A stretch of DNA of 64,000 nucleotides from Diphasiastrum complanatum (GCA_029204225.1 CM055111.1:23930899-23994898); one strand, 5' to 3'. Shown: positions 1-11,854, counted from the stretch's first letter. Numbers and translations: made by a program. The notes: generated by a model not told the origin, from the letters alone.

Positions 1-63
1 AAAAGTTTGTAATGAGGATAACCAAAATAAGAGAATCGAGGAACTACGAACCGATGCTTTCAC

Positions 64-1442
64 TTGCATCTCATAGAAGACTGGAATGCCGATTCCAACT
101 GCAAGCCCTGCCAATCCTACGCCTATTGCCAGCAACTGCAACAAGACATAAGTAATTTATTGTGAAGTAGATACGAAGCGACATGAGTTTATATTACCGT
201 CCAATTAGCATGCCACAATGTGAAACTAGATCAGGTGTCAAATAGTATGATTCCAAAATGAACTAGAGAACATTCACGCAAATATCACTGCCAAGCCCTC
301 TAGTCGAGCCGCTGTAGCGGCGAGAGGAGAGCGTGTGCTGGTAATTTTCATAATATGATCAGGTGTGAAAATGATCTGGCTTGGCTTTCTTTGTGTTCGC
401 GAGAAACGCTTCATCTACAAGAGCTCAGGATTCGAATAGTCCATCCAATGATTCCATCTAAGGGTGCCAGGATGCCCGGGCCTTTCGGAGTCCACACGCG
501 AGAGCTCAGAATTGGGAGGGCATCGAAATTACATCTGAGCTGAATATTCCGATGGATATGGGAGTACCCAACTGCCATCTAAGATTCGAGTTGACGCATG
601 TTAATGTTACCATACAACAAGAATATAGACGTCAAATTCTACAAATCCATAGAGTATCTGAAATTATTCGGGGCCAAACTTAAAAGAACTTCTTTGGTTA
701 AGCTTCCCAAAGCTGACAGATATTGCTCATACTAAAATCTAAGAATAATCCAGCATAACCCCATTAGTGTTCATGTTCAGATTTTACATGTTACCTACAG
801 CTATTCTGTTCCTTTGTCATTATTATGCAATGTTTGTTGTTATAGCACGTTCAAGTGAATGGAATCTATTCTAAAATAGAAACGTGTCAGCATTACGTCT
901 ATGTAATCAAATATGAAGGTACAGAGTGCAATGTTGTATTCAGTACTACGGAATCTATTCTGAATAGAACCATGTCAAAATTCACAATAGAACTGACGCT
1001 ACATTCTTTCGATTCTATTTTGAAAATAGATTCCATGTAATAAAATATGTATGTTATAAAATACAACCGAAAAATTGCACTAACAGATTATAAGATAGTA
1101 ATGAAATAAAACCGACAGAATGCAGCATTTTATTAAGTATTATGGAATCCAATCTGTAAGTATGCTGTTTGCAATTAACATTGGAGAAGTAATGCCAAGT
1201 CCATTAAGATAAGCTCAGATTGTTACCGTGTCTTGGTCGACGTCCAATGCTCTGACACACGGCAAGCGACCTCGCTTTCTTAACCGCCGAACAGTGTTAA
1301 ACGAGGATGTTCTGTGCGGAAAATTGGGCAAAAACGAGGATGAGGGGGTAATTGAAGGTACCACGCGCCTGGTAGTAAGCAAGGAGGCGAGAGAACCTGT
1401 TGCAAACGTAGACGCCATCGCCATCGCCATCGCCATTGCCAT
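64..1442 (-). CDS. Plastid-targeted DnaJ-type zinc-finger (LQY1/BSD2-like) protein, first two exons
   Basis: Two exons on the minus strand join in frame: exon 1 at 1227-1442 (72 codons) and exon 2 at 64-135 (24 codons), with GT and AG at the 1,091 bp intron ends and phase 0. Exon 1 begins with a Met-Ala repeat, is rich in Ser, Arg and Pro and has few acidic residues, as in a chloroplast transit peptide. It ends in VDQDT. Exon 2 encodes a Gly/Val-rich hydrophobic stretch ending GIPVFYEMQ, which I recognise from the plant family of plastid proteins that continue into a CxxC zinc-finger region (Arabidopsis At5g06130-like). That zinc-finger part lies beyond the left edge. Related family members act in disulfide exchange or photosystem assembly; a similar role here is inferred. 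A donor-like GTG at 61-63 follows exon 2. The start is the first Met of the repeat, and the exact Met is uncertain because five alternate with Ala. Confidence 0.6.
136..1226 (-). other. Intron 1 of the plastid zinc-finger gene
   Basis: The intron runs from a GTAAC donor at 1222-1226 to a TTGCAG acceptor next to 135. It holds no convincing coding sequence. Its one distinct structure is a small element with inverted ends at 861-1034. The other short open frames inside it look like chance. Confidence 0.55.
861..1034. repeat. MITE-like element with ~21 bp inverted ends
   Basis: The left end GGAATCTATTCTAAAATAG at 861 is matched in reverse complement by the right end at 1013-1034, with one indel and one or two mismatches. 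A third partial copy of the end motif (GGAATCTATTCTGAATAG) lies in the middle near 950. Size and AT-richness fit a miniature inverted-repeat element inside an intron. No clear target duplication was found, so the class is unknown. Confidence 0.45.
1398..1442 (-). repeat. Hexanucleotide (ATGGCG/ATGGCA)n in the coding start
   Basis: A near-perfect hexamer array encodes the alternating Met-Ala run at the start of the transit peptide. Each unit supplies a potential ATG start, so changes in unit number alter the N-terminus by two residues without shifting the frame. Confidence 0.7.
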
Positions 1443-1499
1443 TGCCGATCGCTAATGCTCGAAAGAGGGATGGATCGTAAAGGGCCTCGGTGAGCTCCA

Positions 1500-2345
1500 C
1501 CTATGACCAAAAAGTATTATGGCCCTCCCATTTCATTTGTAGATAGGCCAAGAGGCATAAATATAAACCAAGAGGCATTTGTAGATAGGATGATTGATGT
1601 AGTATGGAATGGCAAGGGCACATTTTCCCCCCAAAGCTTTTTGGAATTTTTTTAGGGGAGGCCCAGAGGGGCCACCCTAAAAAATTTTGGAAAGCTGAAT
1701 CGGGCAGAATGGCCTGTGCCCGGCCCATTTCATTGCGTAATGGATTTTTTGACTTTTTCACATGCCATTGATAAACCATAATTTGCAATCTGACTTTCTT
1801 TGAACCAGTCAGAAATAGCCATGTGGCAGACTGGCGCAGACTGACGCACTTTATTTTTCAAATTCTTTTTAAAAATCCAGTGACGTTGTCTGCTTTTTAA
1901 AAAGCCAGAAAAAGGGGCATAATCATCACAAAGAATCCATTACGTATTATGAACAAGCAAGGGCAGATCACATTTTCCCTGATAAAGAGTTATAGGCAAG
2001 TCGAGACAATAATTTTTACCGCACAGAATATCGTCTACCCAACTTATTCCATTTGGTAAAAGATAGTGGCTGCTTTTTCATATGACCATTATGCAGTAGA
2101 ATTTGCATTTGAAAAACATAATCGTGGCACTTGAAAAACTGAGCTTTTTTCACAGGACCATTATGAAGTGCCTATTCTGCTTTTTAAGCAGTCTGAAATA
2201 TGGGCAGAAAATGCAAGCAACTATCATTTACGTATACTCAACCTTCCTCTCGTCATGGCAATCTATGCCATCATCCAAAGGTGGACCTCCAACCACTATT
2301 TTTCAAGCATTCAACAAATTTTCTACACCTTTGCATGATGGTGTC
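1500..2345. other. Intergenic, no gene seen
   Basis: AT-rich sequence with short chance frames only. It contains one imperfect hairpin at 1634-1696, with ~30 bp arms around AGGGGAGGCCC, and several short palindromes of the type CTGCTTTTTAAAAAGCCAG near 1890. Confidence 0.5.
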
Positions 2346-2620
2346 TGTTGGGGATATTCCCGACATATTGTAAATAAATAATATCGGCCAATAAAATGTG
2401 TTGCGAGGGCATGGCATCCTGCGCGTATAAGCCCATGGCCCAATGAGCACGCAAGTTGAGATGTAAATAGAATAATAGACTTTGGCCCCTTTGTAATGGC
2501 CTAAAGTCAATTTTAAACTTAGAGTTTACTTTTTTAGAGTTGGGTCCTCTCTATCTCTCTCCCTCTCTCTTCTCTTCTCAATGGAGGAAGAAATTACGAC
2601 TGCTATGGATGTGGTGAAGG
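2346..2620 (+). repeat. 5' LTR of Gypsy element, internally deleted
   Basis: The sequence starting TGTTGGGGATATTCCCGACA matches the LTR at 7018 almost base for base to GAGTTGGGTCC near 2547. It then jumps directly to the pyrimidine tract TCTCTATCTCTCTCC, which in the other LTR lies about 360 bp further on (near 7595). The 5' copy has therefore lost its central part, including the TATA region. Homology ends at CTTCTCAAT near 2580 and coding sequence follows at once, so the primer-binding site is also missing. Confidence 0.65.
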
Positions 2621-4740
2621 CCACAGAATTGCGAAATGTCCTTACAAGGGACAATATACATCCTTCTGCCGAGAATGCAGTTATGGACACTACTACAAGA
2701 ATTGTCCATTGAGACCTAGGACCAGCGCACTTTTGAATTTCCTTGCAATACAACAGGCAGCAATTCCAGTAGGGATGCCACCGGAAGGGCAACAATTCCA
2801 TGCCTCTGTGTTAGCCGTTACGCGAGCACAGAAAAGATAGTAAGTGGCTCCCTCACCACCACCATCGGTCACTGATGACCAACCCTCAACTTCAGCATAT
2901 CCGAATGTGAGGGAAGAAAGGAGACAGTACCAGAAGATACGACACTGGGTATAGAGAGCACAAGCGGAGGAAAAAGAGTAAGAAAGGGACAACCCTACAG
3001 AACCTCCAACTGATGGCGAATAGGAACCACAAACGAGCTCACCATTGTGCACTGATCAAAACGATCGGTTGCATCGTCATGAACCACCTTTTCACATGGT
3101 GGAGCCCGAGGAACCACGCACTGAAAGACTCACAAGCTTACTGGCGAGCCGTGTTAGTTTACCCCCTCGGGGAATTACTACGAATTGTGCACAAGCTAAA
3201 AGCCTTTTGGCTGAATGGGCCAAAGCGGACGCGAAGCCAGTAGCACCTGGGCCCATATATTGTACGGGCTACCAAGAAACAAGTAACGTCCTCCACATCG
3301 AGGCAGCGTGGAAAAGTGAGGAACACAACATCACCCTGCCAATCAAACACAAGAGATTCGAGGATGAGCCAACAATAGTAGATGGAGGATCAAGTGTCAA
3401 TTTGATCTCTACTAGTCCTATATCAAAAGTGAGGTTTACAGGGGTTAAAGCAAACAAGATTTGCCATCAAGCTAGCGGATCAATCCTGTGTAAAACCAAA
3501 GGGTGTGGTTGCCGATATCCTTGTAAAAATAGTAGGCATGCAGTTCGTGATTACCTTTGTAGAAATGGATATACCTTAATCTCCAATTGCATACCGTGTT
3601 TTACTAGGAAGACCATGGTTGAGAACTACACAAGTAGTACACAACTGGGGTACGGAAAAACTGACCTTTGAAAACAGAAAGTGGGCTGTAAAGATCGATC
3701 CAACCACGTGGGCGGTAAAACTTATTACATCCAAGGCTGATGACGGATCAACAGATCACACGATTGATCGCCCAAGGCAAGCCAAGGGTGGTCACTATGA
3801 TTCAAAGACGGATGTCGTGAGATGGACGGATACATTAGCAATGATTGACTGCCAAGCATGTCAATACGAATCAGATCCTGAACCCAGCACATCTTCACCC
3901 CAAGTGTTACACCATGGACACACCAATGACATTTGGAGTGAATATGATAAACATAGCATGGCTGTCAGTGGAACCTATCGAGAACCCAGTGGACGATGAT
4001 TTAGTTCCTTGGCAACATGCTTTGACTTACAATAAGGAGATTGAGCTGACTGATGAGCAGGTCCTACAGCACATGGACCCAGATCGTTACGGAATCAAGA
4101 AAGTACCAGCTCAACCGCCACAAAAATCTGCTAGGGTGAAAGTTTCAAGGATAGATCCACCAAGGGCACCTGCAAACAAGACGAACCAGTTGAAACAACG
4201 CTACAACTAGGTGATCCGATGGAGTGATCTACCCGAAGAGGCTATAGCTACAATGGATGTTGATATTCGCAACCACGAGGCGAATGTCACACCAGTTCCG
4301 AAGAAAGACAACAAGGACGAATCCACCGATATGACGAGAGGAGACAAAAATAAGGTGTTGGATTCCGTAAAGTCAATCAGGATGAACTCAGATACAGTGT
4401 CATCCTCTACTCAGATGAAAGATGACCAGTCAGACTAAGGTCAATATGCTGAAAGAGGAATCTCGATGAACACCAGTTCACGAGATGCTTGAGACTTTCA
4501 AGAATTATACCTTTTGATGATGTGGTAATTATGATGCCGCAAGCCCAACGAGAACCTGATCAAAATCAAGCACCAATGGAACACATCTTCGAAGGACCTG
4601 CGCGAATACAACCAATGAACCTTGCAGAGCCAGATGAAGAAGAAAAGATAGTGCATGTGGGAGAGCAGTTAACGCCCACACAATTCAAAAGGCTACGATC
4701 ATTGTTGGTGGAGTACAAAGACTGTTTTGCCAGTTTCTAT
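2580..4740 (+). mobile_element. Ty3/Gypsy gag-knuckle, protease and RT start, decayed
   Basis: In order, the plus strand encodes: two zinc knuckles near 2597-2710 (CYGCGEGHRIAKC and CRECSYGHYYKNC, both CX2CX3HX4C); a retropepsin near 3360-3670 with active site VDGGSSVNLIS and the C-terminal LLGRPWLR motif; a spacer at 4000-4640; and the start of reverse transcriptase at 4650-4735 (LTPTQFKRLRSLLVEYKDCF). Stops and frameshifts separate the pieces, for example between the two protease halves. The RT catalytic part is absent. The spacer motif DDVV..(M/L)PQ..REP and the following EGPA repeat those of the minus-strand element at 16449-17300, so both belong to one family. Confidence 0.75.
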
Positions 4741-5420
4741 TACCTCTTCCATCACTATCACATCTTCCATTACTCATGTTCCCACTGCTCTCCCTCTCCA
4801 GTTCAACCCTTCCGACTCTTAGTTTTCTCCAAACACTCTGGCATGGATGCAAGTCATCAAATTTTTACCGCCACGCCAGACCACTTCCACTCCATCTTGG
4901 CCTTCTGTACTCCACATCACACTCCAGTTCCCCTCTGTTCCACCCATTATCTCATTTGGACAAACTGTCTCCACCCTTGTTTTCACTTCTATTTCTCCCA
5001 CACCATCCATTTTGCCATCAAAGGTTGTCGAGGGCAACCAACCATTGCCTAATGACGAATTTGTGCAAACAGTTTTATTTCATCACCGGATCGGACAGAT
5101 CTCACCGCTCCAGATGACAGAAGGTCACCAAAAAACCTCATCGAAGACAATGATGACGACGCTATACCGGTCGTCGAGGTCAACACACATAGAAGCGGCT
5201 GCTTTCTTACGCACATATTTGTTCTTTCATGTCGGAATAATCCACCACTCTGTCTGTTTGCTTAGCATTTAATGTATCAGATTCATGCCCCACACATACT
5301 GGGCATGAGTATACTACCACACAAGCCCCTATCAGTGCCAACATATTGGCTGCTCCAAGGGATTTAATGACGACGTACCAAGCCTTGAAAATATACATCT
5401 AGGATGCAGTAGCAGCCAGG
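4741..5420 (+). other. Pyrimidine-rich filler inside the Gypsy element
   Basis: After the RT start the reading frame leaves RT homology at about 4735 and enters a C/T-rich stretch (TTCCATTACTC-like) with no recognisable domain. It may be a deletion or rearrangement junction, because gag-like sequence follows although pol has already begun. Confidence 0.4.
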
Positions 5421-5424
5421 GCCA

Positions 5425-6740
5425 CATTGGACAGTCGGGTACTCCACATTGGACAGCCGGGTACTCCACTTGGCGATGCACAACACCCAGCTACGGGCCG
5501 AAATCACTAAGCTGCAACAAGAGCTCCTTATAGCTCAACAACACGAACAAGACGGGCACCGGGAGATCGCCAAACCACTATATCCAAAGCCTCTCCAAAG
5601 CGCTGATAGATGCCTCCACAAAGGTGCGGGAGCTTCAGACTGAAGCGTCCCAACGACTTGCTCCACTCCAGGCGCAACTACAAATCTATGAAATAGAGAA
5701 TACGTGCTTGGGGGCAGAGGTGCAAGCTCTACAAAGCAAAAAACTTGTCTGGTTAGCTCAACCTGCACCAGACTCAAGGCCGCTCTCTCAAGCAGAGATG
5801 AATCTCTTCAGGCGTTAGGTGCAGGTGTATAGCCAAACCTTGAACAGCTACCAGGCATAGTTTGACAAATACCGAACAAGCGCAACTCACGAGCTCATCC
5901 AAGCCAAACAAGCCCTCAAGGCTTGCCAGCAATTCATGGAGAAGAAGACTCAATCAACCCTAATGGTGATTCCAATGCCACCTGCTTTTGATGCTGCACA
6001 TGCAAGTACTAGCCAGGACCGAGGCCAGCAAGCATCATGGGTGATAAATCAGGATCAGGGATCAGGCGGACAAGACCAAGGACCACTTGATACAGGTGCT
6101 GAGACGTGGGACCAAGGCGAAGACACGGGTCTCAGCCATAGCCATGAGAAAGGCCAAGCTTTCTCATCAAGAGGTTCGTGCACCATATCTGTCAGTCGAG
6201 CCTTCCGACACCCCAAGTCCGTGGAGGAAAAAATCAATGAATTTTTAGCCAAGTATCCCCACGAGTCATCAAGAGGCGGCTGGCAGATCTCATTTTTGGT
6301 GCAAATAATAAAAGACAATGAGCTGCAAGCACTACCAGCCCTCCAACCACAACCTGAGTGGCACCAACAGCTCTTTGAACGGGACCCTACGGCCATCAGG
6401 GTCTATGTGACAAGTCCACAACAGCTACAGATGAACGCACACTTCCTGCCATGCACACGCCGATCCAATGGGCAGAATGCGGCACTCCTCTGGACACCAT
6501 TCAGAACTGCAATTGGCCAAGGATTCATTCAGAGCATGATTGGAATACGGATGTAGATGCCCGAAGGGCTCTCACCCTATTTGCTAATAAATATTTCAAT
6601 TGCCCTGACCCAACAGTCCGTGCGTCAACCACTTACGCCCGAGACTTAGAGCATTTAATGGGAATTGAAACCAAGTGGGACAATTTTCTCCCCCCCCCCC
6701 CCCCCTCATATTCTTTGATCCAAATAAGTCCCTAGCCTCC
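5425..6740 (+). mobile_element. Gag-like coiled-coil and linker ORFs of the Gypsy element
   Basis: Broken plus-strand frames encode a Gln/Glu/Leu-rich coiled coil (5463-5640, ITKLQQELLIAQQ), a Gln/Gly/Asp-rich linker (5936-6170) and a folded-looking region (6200-6560) with FRHPKSVEEKINEFLAKYP. A similar coiled-coil piece occurs in the minus-strand Gypsy at 18117-18362. I infer a gag N-terminal region out of its normal order, since it lies downstream of the protease. A run of 16 C residues at 6690-6705 precedes the element end. Confidence 0.45.
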
Positions 6741-7017
6741 AAAAAAATGGAAGATCAACTGCCAGTCGCTCGAGTCTACTACCAAGTTGCATTCTTTGGC
6801 GATCGCTGGACGCGCAGATTCCAAGCATGGGTCGACCAAAACTGGCTAACATGAGTCCACAACACCCTTCACACGCCCAAGGACTTGAAGAAACTGGACA
6901 AAATAAATTTCATGAAAGATGTCATTGGCTACCTGATCCACCAGAGGCGGGCCAAGAAGACTCTATACTAAACCGGTAGAGTGCCAAGGGACCGGCACTA
7001 CTTTAGGCCGTGGGTCC

Positions 7018-7660
7018 TGTTGAGGGTATTCCCGACATATTGTAAATAAATAATATTGGCCAATAAAATGTGCTGCAAGGGCATGGCATCCTACATGTAT
7101 AAGCCCATGGCCCAATGAGCACACAAGTTGAGATGTAAATAGAATAATAGACTTGGGCCCCTTTGTAATCAAAATAAAACTTGAGGCCCAAAGTCAATTT
7201 TAAACTTAGAGTTTACTTTTTTAGAGTTGGGTCCAATTTTGGACTCACATGAATCTTGTGATTTTTACTGTACTTTTTGTGGACCCTTGGATCAAGTTGG
7301 GTCCAAGATGAATGGATAGGATCAACGTGAATATTAGCCAATAGGATTTTAGGGCAAGGGCCTTTCCCAACTATAAAAAGACACCATTTGTACTCTATTT
7401 GGATGCTTAATGAGAAGGAGGAAACTCTACCAATTTTTGGAGAGAAGCATCCTCAATTGCTATTCGCTACTTGCTAATGTTCTTGTTTGTGTTTTTCATT
7501 GCTTTCCATTTTCATGCTTATTAGTTGCCATAGTTAATGTTTTTCCATTAGCAAGCATAAGGAGCATTTGAGCTAACCTCCACTCTCACTCTCACTCTCT
7601 ATCTCTCTCCCTGTCTCTTCTCTTCTCAATCTCTTCTATTCTTCTCTTCTCTTTCACCAA
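7018..7660 (+). repeat. 3' LTR of the Gypsy element
   Basis: The sequence begins TGTTGAGGGTATTCCCGACA, matching the 5' copy at 2346. It includes the segment that copy has lost (about 7232-7595) and ends in a long C/T tract. The exact 3' end is not fixed; a CA at about 7658 would fit. The sequence just before it is not a clear polypurine tract, in keeping with an old copy. Confidence 0.65.
7370..7380 (+). promoter_or_regulatory. TATA box in LTR U3
   Basis: CTATAAAAAGA lies about 350 bp into the LTR, where the U3 promoter is expected. It is absent from the deleted 5' LTR, so the element as it stands has no promoter upstream of gag. Confidence 0.55.
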
Positions 7661-7859
7661 AAAACATAATGAAGGTAGTTTAGGGAAGTAGAGTTAGGGG
7701 TGTGTAGTGTTAGTGGTGGTAGAGTTAGGAAAAAAGTAGGGAACTAACATAGATGAGACGATTTTTTAGCTTGACATAGACATTACAAAACTAAGGTACA
7801 CTAGATCTATTTAGTTTGACTTATTGTAGTTTGAAGCATTCACGGATTGTAGCTTTCAC

Positions 7860-9357
7860 TAATGGCAATGTTCCATTTGCACGTTGCACTTCCTATGGAA
7901 TGCACTCCAATCATTAAGAAAAATTGAAAGCTGTAGAGAATGTTGCTGCAATAGTTAGAGAATTGAGAATGAATAATCATAAGAATATAGATTTGTGGGT
8001 GGATGGATCAATTTATCCTAATAATCCAGCAACCAATTTGTGTCCAGATTTTAAGTCCGTAACTCATCTTCCCATATTTGCATGTGAAGGAAATAGCGCA
8101 TTACTTGGATATTGTCAAAGGTTGCGTGATATTGGAATGCATAGTGATCTTGTTTTGATCAACAATTACAGTTTGCTAATCAACAATTGCAATGTGCAAA
8201 TCAACAATTGTCTCATTATGTGCAACACACTAGTGTTGAAAACAATGCACTCAGGCATGCTATATCAAAGTTGAATGCTACAATCACTACTCTTCGGGGC
8301 TCAAACCAAGAAATGTTAGAATCCATGGAGAAGTTGTGATCCGACAGTTTAAAATCTGTTGTTGATATACAAGTTATCAAAAAGGCAATGATGAAAGGAA
8401 AGAAAGAGAGTACTGATGAAGAATATTGATGACTTATCAAATGAAAAACGAAATTGCAGAGTTGGATGAAAATGTGATACAAGGTGCATGTGATGTTTCT
8501 GGAATTAGCAGAAATGCTTATTCTACTTTTTTTAGAATAGTTAAAGAAGCCTTTTCTCAAGTGATGGTGAAGAAAACTTAGCTTCCTCATCCATATTGGA
8601 TAAGATTAGCAAGAAATTATTATAATGATGGAATGTTCAAAGTAGTTGGCAAACCACTTCATATAACTGAATTATACAAATCAGAATATGGTGAGCTCAA
8701 TTACAAGGATTGCAATATTTTCTTTGATATTGAAAATGCTCTAAAATACATTAATCAATTCTATAAACTAGATGAACATCAAGTAAATGGAAAGATAATT
8801 ATAGTAATAAAATTGGATGAATCCAAAATCATCAAAGGTCAAAAGTTGAAACGAGTGAGTGTCACTTTGATGAACAAAACTTTCATGGATATTTTCACGG
8901 ACAAATTATGGCAAGATTATAAAGAGACATTTGGAGGGCGAGAAATTTACAATCGAAAACCATGGAAGTTTTCAATTCAATGGCACCTTGCAGGGGATTT
9001 GAAAACATTGAAATGTATGTATAATGTCTCTCATGGGGCAACATCAAAGCATCCATGTCTTTATTGCATGAAGGATTGCTACAATATGAACTTGGAACGA
9101 CCAAACAACACAAGAAGCAGAAGAGTGCTCTGCCAATTCCATTAAAAAATGTTTACATATGCACATTACATGCTGAGGTTCGTATTATTGAAAAACTAAT
9201 TTATCTGCACATTCTCTTTGCATGGAATACAAAACCAAAGTCTGTGGCTAATGCAGCTATTAAGAGGTTGGAAAAAGTTCTTTCAGAGACAAGAATACAT
9301 AAAGGAAATGTCATCATTAAAAAAAGTGATAGAAATAGCGGACAAAATCACAAATGA
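7860..9357 (+). pseudogene. Eroded transposase-like gene, unknown family
   Basis: Conceptual frames on the plus strand, broken by stops and shifts, give: an N-terminal domain (7922-8150, ending YCQRLRDIG); a Gln/Asn coiled coil in another frame (8160-8340, QQLQFANQQLQCANQQL); then a long stretch (8450-9145) with IIIVIKLDESKIIKGQKL, IQWHLAGDLKTLKCMYN and a CLYCMKDC pair; and finally CTLHAEVRIIEKLI at 9159. The LDES and GDLK acidic residues, followed by a CxxC and an LHxxxRI helix, resemble the layout of DDE-type transposases with an inserted zinc motif. I cannot name the family. Base composition is AT-rich like its surroundings, and no inverted ends were found. Confidence 0.4.
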
Positions 9358-10930
9358 GTTATGAAAAAAGAATCTTGGAATCTCAGTGAGTTGGGTGGTG
9401 CCCATATTTATAGCCCTTTCATGTTAATCATAGCCATACATTTGTCAAGATATCAATAGAAGTCTGGGGCCTATATTTGTCGACCAATCAGACAGATACA
9501 ACATTGTACCTTCACTGGAATATAATAAATGGTCTATCGCCTTTTCGAATCATCATTAGAAGATTGAAGCATTAACGGTCGTCGTAATCCGTGCCTCGCA
9601 ATTTTCAATATTCACGAGGGTAATAATTATGGACGCTCGTCCTATTTAAGCACAAACAAGACGGCTTAAAAAATGCTTCTATATTCTTCATAGCCTTGGT
9701 CTGTATTGCCTTTACCTTGGCATATTTGGATTTATTGCGGCAAAAGTTCACTCAGATAATCTTTAAACAAATTCAAACATGCCAAGGTAAAGACAACATA
9801 GACCAAAAATACAACCGATATCAGTTCAACACGCAAGGCTGATTGCATTGAGAGGCACTTCAACAAGGGTGTGTGTTGCACTGATATCACAATTCTACAA
9901 ATCTGACATCGGTTCAGCACGCCCCATATCGGAATGATTATTTCAGATGGCGCACGTCGATTTGATATCGCAGCGAAAAAAATATCTTGAAATCACGACG
10001 ACATTATGAATGTAGAATATCGTAATTTCTTTGATATTTATGGCCTATCCTAGTCAATCTCAGTCATACATTTGTCAAGAAATGAATTGTCGTCTGGGCC
10101 CTTAAATGTCATCTAATCATTGTACATGTTCCATACTTATTCATAATTACTGTCATAATTGTTAAAAATTCACAATTCTAGCTTGACTAATTTTGGTCAT
10201 ATGACTTGTAAATAGTTAGATGGTCATGATGTGGCTTGTCACACGTGCCAAATAGCATAGGATTCCATTCATAAGGATGTTCTCAAGTAGACCTAAGTGT
10301 TAGAACCTTTGGAATGAGTCCAAATTATGCTTAGATACAAGGGAGAAAAAATAGGAGCTATTTTTGGTAATTTTTGCATTGTTGAGGGATCTCCAAGATT
10401 CCAACCCTAACTTGGTAGGGATGAAAGATCCACCAAAATTAGCATTAGGGATAGGTTTAGGGCTACTCATACCTGCCCAAAACCGTGATGGATCATGTAT
10501 ATATAGGTGATGATATCTCACCAAAATCAATCAAGCAATTTCATGTTTTTTCTCTCATAATGGTGCAATTGCTCTCTATGTCTATAATTGTTTGAGTACT
10601 TGTGATTACTAATGATTATAGGATTGAATGTAGGTCTGGTGTACAGTACTCAGACTTTGGGAGGCCGTACTTTCACACGTGTGAAGCCTTCTTCAAGGAT
10701 TTGGGCCATTTAGTGAGGTTCAAGCATAGATTTTTGATGGATTTTGATGGTTCAACTTGTGCTAATCTTATGAAATTATAATCTATTGTTTCCCTCAAAA
10801 TTTCAAGTGTTTTAGGATCCTTATTTGCTGTAATTTTTACAATAATTAGCCTTTTCAATTAATTATTTGTGATGACCCACGAACATTTATTAATGATTTG
10901 ATTTTTGATTTCCAAAACCCACTTTTTATA
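9358..10930. other. Intergenic, no gene; one long hairpin
   Basis: No convincing coding sequence. A foldback with ~33 bp arms sits at 9696-9810: CCTTTACCTTGGCATATTTG on the left matches the reverse complement of the stretch ending near 9805. A diverged direct repeat containing CATACATTTGTCAAGA appears at about 9436 and 10064. Confidence 0.45.
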
Positions 10931-10934
10931 GATG

Positions 10935-11348
10935 TCACATTGCTTCCGCTACAATTCATGGCTGCTTTTGATTTCCCTGATTTTAAAAGCATGCATGCTG
11001 ATATGCTTAAATACGTCAGACTGGGGACTCCAGTGCTTGTGCTCCCATACATAACCAAGTAAGTGTATGCTTTTCAGATTTTATTAAGATAATTTTTTCA
11101 TATAAATTGTGAGTTACATGCATTCTAAAAAAACATATTGGTTTCTGATTGTAGTGCTCACTAGAGCTTTTATGTGCTATCTTTATATGTCAATGATGAA
11201 GGTGTATGCAATCCAATTTGTATAAAGATGAACTCTATTACACACACCCACAAAAAAGCGAGGAGCCATATGAAGAAAGTGCTGGAACTCTTTCCAGTAC
11301 CAGGTGCAACAGCCTATACAAAGCTCAAAATGGTTAATGTAGAGGTAA
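10935..11348 (+). pseudogene. Two-exon gene fragment, unknown product
   Basis: Exon A (10935-11056) follows a TTTTTATAG acceptor and ends at AA|GTAAGTG. It encodes LPLQFMAAFDFPDFKS and RLGTPVLVLPYI. Exon B follows a GATTGTAG acceptor near 11154 and runs to a GTAAAA donor after 11345. It encodes LSLYVNDEGVCNPICIKMNS and KKVLELFPVPGATAYTKLKM. The two exons join in phase but meet one in-frame TAG just after the junction. Intron signals and frame agreement suggest a real gene remnant. The protein is not recognised, and flanking exons were not found. Confidence 0.4.
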
Positions 11349-11854
11349 AATTTATTTAATATTGGTTCAACGCGCGCTTCTAGTCATAGAAAAGAAAGAC
11401 CCTCAGCTTGAACAATGATACTCAAGTTGAGTGGTTCATATATTATCAAACATGATGTATACAAAAAAATGATATGACATAATACAAAATTACATTGTTC
11501 AAGTTCTATGGATCTTCAATTTCGATAGATGTTCATATGTCTTTGTATTTTATATGCTCTTCTTGCCTTGCTCTTGTTGGAGAGAGGGAGAGTAGCGAGA
11601 GTTGAGAAAGGTGTCATATGTTAGAAACGAAAAAGTTAGCTCAGAGGGGTAAGATGAACACGGAGGAGGTGGATGCTTGGAATGGCAGATAAAGGTTAGT
11701 GTGTGGCACTTGGGTGGACAAAAGGGACGGGCATTGGAAACCGTGCACTTTTGTCTCGAGAAGTGCGCAGGCAAAGTTACACAACAAGGGGCCTGCTACG
11801 ATATGTTCACGGTTGTTGGGTTTGATGGAGTTGGTCAGTTCATGAATAAGGAAG
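11349..11854. other. Intergenic, nothing recognised
   Basis: Short overlapping chance frames on both strands and no domain. Composition becomes more GC-rich from about 11640, toward the open frame that follows. Confidence 0.4.

Noticed and set aside
1215-1510. Overlapping frames on both strands over the first exon as separate genes
   Set aside because: They are shadows of the (ATGGCG)n exon. Only the minus frame has a transit peptide and splices correctly.
4741-5400. Long frames downstream of the first Gypsy RT start as an env-like gene
   Set aside because: The sequence is low-complexity pyrimidine-rich DNA with overlapping frames, and no signal peptide or membrane segment is convincing.
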